Source of the DNA: Acanthococcus lagerstroemiae
Lineage: Eukaryota > Arthropoda > Insecta > Hemiptera > Eriococcidae
Reading direction: 5' to 3'
NCBI GenBank assembly: GCA_031841125.1
Contig: CM063113.1
Coordinates: 35,051,312-35,115,311 of the forward strand
Length of the DNA stretch: 64,000 bases
The first letter of the stretch is position 1; the number at the start of each line of letters is the position of its first letter. The translations under genes were made by a program, and so were the position numbers. Below are positions 25,207 to 34,157 of this stretch, in pieces. Below the pieces are notes generated by a model that saw only the letters and a program-made list of their open reading frames with translations, was not told the origin of the DNA and ran no database searches.

Positions 25207-25740
25207 AGGAATATCCTTGTGCTCCTGCTGCGTTGGAGGAGGGCGAGATGACAATGTCTGGCATACACTGTTCGAGTGTCCGGCATTCGACCGAGAGAGG
25301 GAAGAAACGATGGCCACCTTTCAAAATGCGGGCGTTGAGCTGCTGACACCCGAGAATCAGATCCCGATAATGCTGAAGAGTGAAGCGGGATGGAATCAGG
25401 TAGCTGTCTGTGTGAAGAAGACACTGTGCCGCATGATGGAGATGAAGTGGCAAAGACAAAGGCAACGGTCACAACACCCAATGCCGGACCTCGTCACCCA
25501 CCAACATCGACGACAGTGTCGCTGCTTCCAACGACGGGAGATACTCGAGAGTGAGTAAGTCGCCGTAGATTCGTCGGGAAGAGGCGAAACGAGACATGGG
25601 GGTAGAAGGGTTGCTACCTCAAAGCGTTTCTCCCTATCCTGACGCAGGACTAGTCGGGGCAATGCCAAGTGCGGTGTTGCGGGGCCAAGTTGGCGTGTGT
25701 GCACCTCCGACGCCTCACCATCATGGATCCTCATGGACAC
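25207..25740 (+). pseudogene. R1-like LINE: ORF2 C-terminus plus 3' tail, 5'-truncated
   Basis: The frame ending at 25,558 contains CSCCVGGGRDDNVWHTLFEC, a C-x2-C-x9-H-x4-C pattern, followed by PAFDREREE, a LTPENQIPIMLKSEAGWNQV stretch and an RMMEMKWQRQRQRS basic tail. The zinc-finger-like block, HTLFECP and the LTPEN/ML wording are characteristic of the extreme C-terminus of R1-clade ORF2 proteins. There is no upstream RT, so the copy is 5'-truncated. The 25,559-25,740 tail ends with the GC-rich sequence found as orphans at five other places here. It lies inside repeat family D. Confidence 0.75.
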
Positions 25741-25850
25741 CCCTGCCCTTGACCGACATTCCGTTAACTAAAGGTTTTTGTAAAACTTCCTGTTGGATCG
25801 TTCTTTTTCTGGTTTCAAGAATCAAGAGAAGATTTTTTCCATAGTAAGAC
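25741..25850. repeat. Old dispersed repeat family D, right part
   Basis: Resumes with TTGACCGACATTCCGTTAAC and parallels about 7275-7390, which supports insertion of the R1-like copy into a pre-existing repeat. Confidence 0.45.
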
Positions 25851-27593
25851 TCGATTGCGCTTGTAATGTAATTTGAAATTAAGAAAACTAGAATAGTAAA
25901 ACGATTCAGTTTCCATTCTCTTGTTTTTACGTTATCGAGTCCAGTCTTGCGAGCTTTTTCCTCGTGTAAACATTCCAGATTCCGCTTTTCGGATTAGGAT
26001 TAAGGTGATAAACCTCGGTCGTATTTTTTCTTTTTTTGTTTTTCGTTTCGTCTACTTGGTCCGTAACTTATTCCATTTGCACGGTGCATTTGCATTGTTG
26101 CCTTGCTCGGTCAGATCCGTGCGTACGTGCGGTTACTTTGAAGTGCGCTCGTTTGAGACCTGTGCATGTACAATGTACAGCATTTCGGTCTAGTATGTGT
26201 AGGAACCGATAAACTTGTACAATGTAGAACTGTGGGTATTCGAACGGTGGTCAGTGAGTCTCAAAACGTGTTCACGAAGCTGGTTGTCATTTCCTCGTTC
26301 CATCCCGACAAGAGACCATCGAAGAACATAGTTTCGAAAGAGCTGTAGATGGTTTAAAAAAAAAGAAATAAAGAAAGAAAAACGTACCAAAAGAAACGGA
26401 GTAACAATGAGATATCGATAATACGTCTTAGCATGTGTTAATATGAAGAATTAGTTCCACGTATGAGCGGTTGACATGAGGCATATACTGAAATATGAAA
26501 AAAAAAGTATATGCGCTATCAAAGCGACGCCGACAAGGTAGAAAAATTCGAGACGATGCATTGTAAAGAGTTGAGGCTTTTTTTGTGCATGCACTCATTA
26601 AGACATGTATGTGTGCGAGGATGCCGGCTATTCCCACCTTTGTGGTATTTCGGCGTTTTATTTTTCGGATTTCTTTTTCAATGCACTTTTTTCTTCATTT
26701 TACTCTTTTCTGTCTCCTTGGAATGCAATATAAGCGTTTGAGGAACGCGACAATAAGACGGCGAAAATGAAAAGGGGAATCGGAGTATCGGATTCTCCAA
26801 GGGTTGCCGCGAAATGGCACGAGCCCGTTCGGCATTTTTGTATGCGACTATCAGAGAGATCACGAGTGCAGCAAATCAGCTCCTAGTCTTGTCACCAGAT
26901 CGTTTACTCGGATGCGAGTAATCTGTGAGTAAGTGCGGCGGTGTTGACAGCTCCTTCATTTCCGTTTGGGGCACATACCTGGATACCGTACAAATACCGA
27001 CGTAAGAATGGTATCAGGTCACTGGTTAAGGACAGCCTTACTTCCTCGGTATCCGATGATTAACAGTGGACCACTGAACATTACGGCGGTACAAACGACA
27101 ATCACATTTCTTTGTACATTCACTCGAGAAAAACCTTCGATGCATTGTTGGTGTTCAAAGATTTTTCGGAAAAAGAACTGCAGCTAGAAGAAAGACTCGA
27201 AAGAGAGGAAAAAATAAATAAGCCAAGGACAGATATGGAATTATAAACGAATATCTACTACCGATGAAAAACTACGTCCTATCGGGAAAATATTACAAGC
27301 GATGGGAATGAAAGCGGTCCATAATTCCATAATTATATAAACCCAGTGGAGTGTGTCCGCGTATCAATTTGAATGGACACTAGGCGAGGTTGATCCAAGC
27401 TTGTTCTTTTGTACCCTGTCGATGGTAAACAAAGCACCGGTGATTGGGAATTTACGCCGAGTTCCACTGTAGCGGTCTGCGTCCGAAAGGACAGCGGACA
27501 GCGTAGCCGTATCGGCGTGAGTTTCTTGAGGTACCGTGAAGTCGCTGGCTCTCATGGATGAACTGAAGTGTGCTAGACTCTTTTATACGGTCA
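25851..27593. other. Unique CpG-containing block
   Basis: Repeat-poor with CpG-containing segments, notably 26,040-27,560. Short frames occur on both strands, none with a domain. The end contains TTTTATACGG about 140 bp upstream of the first LTR-type end and could belong to that LTR. Confidence 0.3.
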
Positions 27594-27903
27594 GAACTTC
27601 GTAAGTAACAATAACATGTTGAAACCAGAACCAGATGAGGATAAGTAGCGTGTTGACAACCAGCTTGGTATGTAGATAACGTGTCAATGTAAAAATAATT
27701 TATTGCGTTACAGTTGGCGCCCGAACTGAGTAATGACCACATTTTGGGTAACCTTTTCTCAGAACTTCACGACAGTAATACTTTTAAACCATAGCCAGCT
27801 AGGATAGATAGCGTAGAGATAATTAGAAAAGTGCATAATATATAGTCGTGGGGATGTAAAATTATTTCTTGCGTCACATTTGGCGCCCGAACTAAGTGAT
27901 GAA
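27594..27903 (+). mobile_element. LTR-retroelement 3' LTR end plus primer-binding site, duplicated
   Basis: Two diverged copies of a unit of about 167 bp start at GAACTTC (27,594 and 27,762). Each ends in TTATTGCGTTACA or TTTCTTGCGTCACA, followed within 1-2 bases by TGGCGCCCGAAC (27,715-27,726 and 27,881-27,892). TGGCGCCCGAAC is the classic primer-binding site complementary to the 3' end of a lysine tRNA. Each unit therefore looks like the end of a long terminal repeat joined to the start of the internal region. No gag or pol frame follows. The second unit is cut by a hAT MITE at 27,904. Confidence 0.65.
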
Positions 27904-28071
27904 CAGGGCCTGATCGGGTCTCAAAAATTTACCGGAAAAATATAGCTGATACCGGCCCAATTCAGGGATGAGGTTTTTTTTTAAGAGTGGGTCTATCCGC
28001 CTACCAGCCCACTTGGCATGTCAGTTTACCGGGAATTTTCCCGGTATTCCCTATAGCCAATCCGACCCTTG
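27904..28071. mobile_element. Short hAT-like MITE in the LTR remnant
   Basis: Begins CAGGGCCTGATCGGG and ends CCAATCCGACCCTTG, an imperfect inverted repeat. Flanks GTGATGAA (27,896-27,903) and GTGATGAG (28,072-28,079) match at 7 of 8. Removing the element restores AAGTGATGA-GCTTATTTTGG, which aligns with the first LTR unit. Contains a GGGAATTTTCCC palindrome. Confidence 0.8.
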
Positions 28072-28213
28072 GTGATGAGCTTATTTTGGATCTTTTTATG
28101 TAACATAATCTTGGTTAAACTGAGCGATATAAATGCCATGTAGAGTACTGAGAAGACTGCTCTACTATAACATACCCTTGTTGGCTGAATAAATTTTCTA
28201 TTTTTGTAATGAT

Positions 28214-28632
28214 CAGGGCCGGCGATTTTTCATTTTCTCACCTGTTGCTAACCTGAAATATCTAAATAAACAGACCCATATATACTACAAGGATGGGTCA
28301 AGGGTCAAAGTTGTTATCCCCCTCCCCTAAAAAAAACAACTAATGTTTTATCCATATTATTATAGCATTTTAAACACACACAAACCAACACACATAGATG
28401 AACTTCTAGCGCGATCTTAGTGGCTGAAATAAGAACTACCAACTACATAATATCTAGCAAAGCATGTAGATCGATGATCGATGACTTAGTTTCGTTATTT
28501 CTGTATTTCACATCATGAAATTACACAAAGTTGGCAAACATTAGGTAAATTATAAGATTTTTTAAAATTTTCTTTTAGATTTTTTCACCTGTTGCAAGTG
28601 CAACTGGTGCAACAGCAGTTTCGCCGGCCCTG
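28214..28632. mobile_element. hAT-like MITE with perfect target duplication
   Basis: Terminal inverted repeats CAGGGCCGGCGA (left) and TCGCCGGCCCTG (right) are perfect. The 8-bp GTAATGAT is duplicated exactly at 28,206-28,213 and 28,633-28,640. The 419-bp interior is AT-rich, repeats CACCTGTTGC near both ends and has no coding potential. CAGGG ends and an 8-bp duplication are standard for hAT. Confidence 0.92.
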
Positions 28633-28640
28633 GTAATGAT

Positions 28641-29020
28641 GTGAAAGTATGAAAAAGCGTAGTGTACAGTATGTCTAGTTCGACATTTCTTTATTTCCAT
28701 TAGCATTTCCTGTAGAAGTATCGCCCTTCGCGAATTTCATAGGAAACTGAAAATAGGTAATCTGTTGTTACACTAATAATAGAAAATGAGTTCTCGCTTT
28801 TGATCGTTTTAAAGAGGTTTCATTGAATGTACGTGGTAATCTCATCATCGGTATTTCACATTCAAGGACAGATTGGCCTTTGAAGTGGCCGGGAAATTTC
28901 CTTTTAGGCTAACCTGGCTGATAAGATTTAAGATTTGGCTGGGCTGGTTCATTCGAGATTTTTGAGTAGTTTTAATTACTGGAAAGGAAAGAGCAAGAAA
29001 GAAAGTCCCAGTGGAGGGGT
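28641..29020. repeat. Dispersed repeat family F, copy 1 (partial)
   Basis: From about 28,863 (CAAGGACAGATTGGCC) the sequence shares GAAAGTCCCAGTGGAGGGGTAA wording with 31,390-31,584 and 42,881-43,052, which end in GTCCCTG. The first 220 bp of this stretch are unannotated. Confidence 0.4.
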
Positions 29021-30060
29021 AATGGAAGCGAAAAATTGAGCTGATGCAATAGCATTTCCCTACTAGCATTTTAGCACCAGCGTAGGAAGGTCTCAGTCTT
29101 GGAGTGTGTGGGGGGGGGAGTTAGTGGTCGCTACAGCATACATCCTGTCATCTTATTGCTGTAATTAATGACCTAAAAGACACTCCGAAATGCTGTTTTT
29201 GACAGCATTGGGTTGGGGTGTGGGGTTCTAACCAGACCTTCCCCCCTTTCCTATGCCAGTGAAAACTGTCCACGTTCAATCCGTTTTAACGAAACAAAAC
29301 GGAAAGATTTTTATCGAACTAAAGCAATTTTTTTCTTGTCAGTGAAACTGCGGACCATTTTGCCGCGATTACAGCGTAATTTGTTTCCTTTGGGAACGTC
29401 AGTAAAAATTTTGAAATTATGTTTTCTGTCTCCTCTCTCAAAAAATGGTAAAAATACAAAATATCACGTTTCAAAATCATGTCAAGACACGGTAAAACTT
29501 TGTTAAGGTTAAGACTTATTGACATTTCTATTAGAAATCATTCAGACTCTGTAAGTCTCTTCCAAGACTCGTTAAAACCATATGATTCAATATAATGAAA
29601 GCGAAAAGTTGAGCTGATGCAATTGCATTTCCTCGATAGAATTTTACGCCCCAATTCACTTTTGTCCCCATTAAATCTGTGTGAACAAAATAAAACGGAA
29701 GGACTTGCATTGAATCAAAAAAATTTCTTACTACGAGTAGTAGAACCGAAGACTATCTTGCAGCGATTACTGCTCCGTTTGGTCTGCTTTGAAGTGTCAG
29801 TAAAAATTCCGGAATTAGATTTCTTGTTCCTCTCTCTCAAGGGGGGGGGGGCAGAAATACAAAATATCACGGCTTGAAGCCATGTTAAGTCATAGTACGA
29901 CTTTGTTAAGATTCGTCAAGACTTGAAACTTGTTGAGATTTCTATTAGAATTCATTAAGACTCCGTGAGTCTCTCCCAAGACTCGTTAAACTCGTTATTA
30001 GGATTCACTAAAATTTTTTACAGTTCGTCGAGGAAATTTTTGGACTCGTTAACTCTTTCA
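29021..30060. repeat. Two-copy segmental tandem duplication
   Basis: Copy 1 is about 29,021-29,592 and copy 2 about 29,594-30,060. Both start TAATG(G)AAGCGAAAA followed by TTGAGCTGATGCAAT and share AAACAAAACGGAA, GTCAGTAAAAATT, CCTCTCTCAA, AAATACAAAATATCACG and CCAAGACTCGTTAAA in the same order. Divergence is substantial, so the event is old. Both copies carry many degenerate GACT(C/T)GTTAA words. No function is evident. Confidence 0.7.
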
Positions 30061-31386
30061 AACTTGGTTAGGCCCCGTCTACTTGAAGCAGAATAGGTAT
30101 CCAGAGCCTACCAACCTATTTTTTGGGGAGTGGGTGGTTGTAGATAACAAAAATACCGACTAAAATACAAACAGTTCCAACTAAAACCTAAAAAAATATA
30201 TATAAATAATTCAACCTCACTTTTCTATTGATAGTCAAAAATTTCAGGGGTGTCAACCTGAATTTCTAAGAAAATTGAAGAAATTCGAAAAAAATTTGAT
30301 TTACCGGAAAATTTAGGAGAAAATCTTAGAAGTTATTTCAAGTATTCCGGAAGATTAGTTGAAAATCGTAAAAAATCAAGGGGAAATGTTTTTCAGGGGA
30401 TGTTATGACATTCAGGAGCTTAGGAGATGTCTAGAAGATTGCTCATAATTTCAGGATGCTGAAATTTCGTGAAAGTTCGCAACACAGAATGTGGTCCTAC
30501 CCCGTTGCACCGGTCCTAATTGGTTCATTTTTGAGACGAATACAAGGTATCCAAGGCTGTATTAAAAATCTGTTAAGACTTGTCAAAACTCTGCAGGATC
30601 ATTAGGGTCTGTTATGACTAGTTGAGATTCCTTCAGATGGTGTTAATGCTTATTAAGACTTGAAGGTGCTGGGACGACCTTTTCTTGAGAACGATGACCC
30701 ACTCTCGTTTTAGAGGGTGCAGCTCCCCCCCCTTGTTAAAAACGGTGCGAAGTGAGTGTAGGGTTGCCGATTGAGTGCGGTATCGTTCCATGTCGCTACG
30801 TTTCTGGAGCATCTGTATATACATGTGTTCCTGTACTGCACACAACAAATAGAGAGAATGTGATTGTGTTGAAGCTCATGGAGGGGGGTCCTCACTTGAA
30901 TAGGGGTATCACACAACATACTTGTGAAGTCTCACGAAAATCTTACTATCAAGACTCGTTGAGCTTCTGTGAAAATTCGTGAAGACAGGGTTAGGACTGA
31001 CCAAGGGCCCAGAATTTTTTTCGGTGGGGGCCAGAATTTAGGTGAAAAAAAAAACTTGAGCAGGTGTGAAAACTCGATTTGGTACCTACCTATTTTCATG
31101 AGCTGTAAATTTGTACGAACCTACGACGCAGCGTAATCGCATCAGGCCATCGGCATCAATTTTTTTTCATTTCAAAAGGTTGTTGGGGTGGGGGCTATGA
31201 CCTCCTAGAAACTGACTGTATCTTGAGACTTTTCAAAACTTTCTTCAGATTAGCTCAGAATGTTTAGTAGGTAACTATTCCTCAAGACTATGCTGAAACT
31301 CGTTCAGACACTGTTGAAATCATTTGAGAATAAAATTAATTAGGGGTACTTTGGTTTCTTCAGTAACCCTTCTCATGTTTCCTAAA
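30061..31386. other. Unannotated AT-rich sequence
   Basis: Contains a possible left element end CAGGGGTGTCAACC at 30,246, without a matching right end, and continued degenerate AAGACT/GTTGAGA words. No gene supported. Confidence 0.35.
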
Positions 31387-31584
31387 TGCATTCGGTAAAT
31401 TCCGGATCCATTTGTACATTCGATAATGATGCTGTGAAATTTCCCGGAGGTCTGGTCTGTGTTAGGCTGATGTAGTGGCTGGAATGGAACGAAGAGGAAG
31501 AAGTGGAGGGGTAATGAAAATGAAAATTTAGACCCATGCAGTGGCGTTTTCTCGGGTTACTTTTCAAGTACCAATCCGTCCCTG
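31387..31584. mobile_element. Dispersed repeat family F, copy 2
   Basis: The right end reads CCAATCCGTCCCTG. The interior ATGTAGTGGCTGGAATGGAA and GTGGAGGGGTAATGAAAATG parallels 28,863-29,060 and 42,930-43,010. The left boundary is uncertain. Confidence 0.45.
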
Positions 31585-32513
31585 CTCAATAAACACGTGG
31601 TCCTACCGCATTTACAATTTCATCCCCCGAATCCTGGGTAACTGCATAAATGCGACATTTGACTAGATTGTTCGGGATGAAATATCTAACCGGTCTGATG
31701 AGATGCAATCTCGGAATGATAATTGGGGAGCTGGACAACTTTCATCTGAACATGGTTGCTGATGGATCTATTCTCAGGCCTCGTTTTCCTCGCTGTATAG
31801 TATTTGCACCATGTTCGTCTAATGAGATCATTACTTCGGTGCCTCTCCTAGTGACACCCAATGAAGAACGTACGGAGGATTCAAAGAACCAGTCTGGAAT
31901 TAAGAACGGGCAACTAGTTTATCCAGCGGACTCCTCCAGAGTTGCATTCGATTAAAAAGAACAAGTCGATATTCGCTCGAACTTATTCATACAGACTCCG
32001 ATCATTAGATACTGTATCATTTGACTAAACGTCGAATCGATTCTGATTACACGGTAAACCGGTTCTGCGTTACCGGTGAAATTTATTTCTTAATTTTCGC
32101 GTGTACTCGATCGCCGTATTTACTATTCTTGGCCGTCGCTTGTTTTACCCGTATTATTCCGTACACGTTATGAAAACCATGTCAATATGTCTGAAAATAA
32201 TTTAGTCGCTTGGCTGTGTCACTGGACGTAGACTATACGCTACTCGTGTATTTGTATACGTGTAGCTTCTATATTATTTCGAATGAAAACCGCGAGCGAC
32301 ATTCGGAATGTACGTACACGATTTTCATTACCCTGATTAGAATTACGAATGCAGAACTGAGATTGATACTGCAGAGCAGGTCGCGTCCCGAAGCCAGACA
32401 AAATTGGAAAAATTATTGTTGTTCGTATCCATCTAAGTAGCATGGAACGGCCCTTGTTAAAGATCGCGAGTAGTTCACTATTACTTCAGACAGTTTGTTA
32501 TTCTGCTTATTTT
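31585..32513. other. Unique CpG-containing block
   Basis: Repeat-poor and CpG-containing. A plus-strand frame of 101 codons at 31,650-31,955 shows no domain and no splice context, and it is not promoted to a gene. 32,000-32,450 could be regulatory by composition only. Confidence 0.3.
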
Positions 32514-32682
32514 ACAGCCGTATATTTTCAAACAACACTTAATTTTTTAAGTGCCCTTAAATGGAAAAAATCACTTAAAATTGCACTTAAGTAACCTCCA
32601 GAGGTTACTTAAGTGCAATTTTAAGTGATTTTTTCATTTAAGGGCACTTAAAAAATTAAGTGTTGTTTGAAAATACGGCTGT
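32514..32682. mobile_element. Near-perfect palindromic hairpin MITE
   Basis: The left arm 32,514-32,598 and right arm 32,601-32,682 are reverse complements except for a 2-base and a 1-base insertion in the left arm, with a 2-base loop. The ends are ACAGCCGTAT / ATACGGCTGT. If the termini are CAGCCGTA...TACGGCTG, a TTA flank is present on both sides (…TTTTA and TTAGT), the pattern of PIF/Harbinger-type MITEs. The arms contain repeated CACTTAA / TTAAGTG words. Confidence 0.9.
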
Positions 32683-33451
32683 TAGTATTCGATTGAATAA
32701 TTCTGTCTGCAGCCTTCCAGCTGCAACAGACTTTGATGCACTCCTCGGGTTCCAGAGTTATTAATCGGTACTGCGACTGAAAAACCACCAGTCGGGTCTG
32801 TGCTTGGTTGAGAAGGTCACGACTGCGGAATTTCTGTAATTTTTTCAACAACGAGGCAAATTGAAGTGTATTTGGAAGCTGGTGAACGATTGACTCACTG
32901 ATGATGGTTTCTGTGGAAACGAGATTTAACCGATGGCGAGGAATCTTCGAAATTTTATGCCGGTTGGCTTTCAGCGATGTTCAGGGTCAATGGAAAGAGG
33001 AGCTCCGGTATTACAAAGAAGGATCCTAGTTTTGGAGGACGAGTGGAAGGATTTTGAAGCATCCGTCAATAGGAACAGAAAAATTCATGTGAGCATATAA
33101 CTTATCCTCAAAATTTGAGGGCTTCAAGGCTTTGAAGTTGGAAAGAACATATGAATCTCCTTTGAGAATTTGATCTCAAAATGTGATCTGAACTGATGAT
33201 GACATGGGGCTATGGCGTCAAGAAATCAAATTTCGTTTTTCAATCGAATCTCAATGAAAAATGTCCGCTTTTTTCGAAGGAAGCGATCTTAGGTTTCGAT
33301 TCCATGTTTTTCTCCTCTGAAGGTGACAGAATTACCCCTTCCCTTTTAACCCATCTCTGTTATGAAAGGATCTAAGTACGAATTTTTTTGTGTGGCAACG
33401 TACCACCCATTTACATTTCAGTTCATCGTGAAAAAACGCGGTTATAATGAC
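32683..33451. other. Unannotated sequence
   Basis: Mixed composition with no element ends or convincing frame. Confidence 0.35.
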
Positions 33452-33607
33452 CAGTGGCGTAGCCAGCCTAGTGTTCAGGGAGGATTCGGTCTTGACTAAA
33501 GAGGGAAGGGGTGTTAGAGGGGGCTGCTCAAATTGGAAAAACCACTATTTGACGAAATCGTAAAGGAAGTCCAGATCCCTTCGACACTCCGCTTGGCTCC
33601 GCCATTG
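33452..33607. mobile_element. Short hAT-like MITE, family E, copy 2
   Basis: The left end is CAGTGGCGTAGCCAGCC and the right end GCTTGGCTCCGCCATTG. The interior parallels 10,436-10,597 (GGTCTTGACTAAAGAGGG, GGGGGCTG, AAAAACCACT). No clean target duplication is visible. Confidence 0.6.
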
Positions 33608-33712
33608 TCAGTGAGTATTATTATTGTAACTTCAGCTATTTATCACGATGTAGGATACCATAACTTCAGCTATCACGATTCACGATTATCAGCCTGAAAT
33701 CAACATCATGCT

Positions 33713-34149
33713 CAGCGCCGGTCGTACCATACGGGCTGACTAGGCTGCAGCTCAGAGTGGCAAAGTCTTGGGGTAGCAAAATTTGCGGCTCAAAAACAGT
33801 TACCTTAATTTTGCGGGGGGGGGGGGTACAAAAATAAGGCAGCAAAAATACTGCAGCCTAGCAGTGGCGTAGCCAGGATGCCAGGATTTTTCCAAGGGGG
33901 GAATTAGCAAAATTTTTTGGGTTACATGTAATATGAACTTTATGTTTTTACATTGACGTATCAGTATGTTGTGCTTTTCATCTTCAGTTGTGCATCTGAA
34001 TTTAAATTTCATTTCGCGCATTTACTGTGATACTGCCAGCATATAAAAAATTCTCATCTCAAGGGGGGTGGGGAAATCCATCCCCCTAATCTCCCTCCTT
34101 GGCTACGCCACTGCAGCCTAGGGTGGCAAAGTACTTGGAACCGGTCCTG
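33713..34149. mobile_element. Outer hAT-like MITE with perfect target duplication
   Basis: The left end is CAGCGCCGGTCGTACC and the right end GGAACCGGTCCTG. The 8-bp ATCATGCT is duplicated exactly at 33,705-33,712 and 34,150-34,157. Subterminal repeats include CTCAGAGTGGCAAAGT (left) and CTAGGGTGGCAAAGTAC (right). It hosts a younger hAT at 33,862-34,113. Confidence 0.88.
33862..34113. mobile_element. Inner hAT-like MITE, family E, nested
   Basis: The left end is CAGTGGCGTAGCCAGG and the right end CCTTGGCTACGCCACTG, almost perfect inverted repeats. The target CAGCCTAG is duplicated exactly at 33,854-33,861 and 34,114-34,121. Removing the element restores CTGCAGCCTAGGGTGGC of the outer element. 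The interior includes GGGGGG tracts and no coding potential. Confidence 0.93.
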
Positions 34150-34157
34150 ATCATGCT

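Noticed and set aside
31690..31730. Hammerhead-ribozyme-like CTGATGAG, short stem, then CGGAA
   Set aside because: The conserved GAAA after stem II is not intact and the flanking stems cannot be formed.
31650..31955. 101-codon plus-strand frame in unique DNA
   Set aside because: No domain, no splice signals at either side, and no supporting features.
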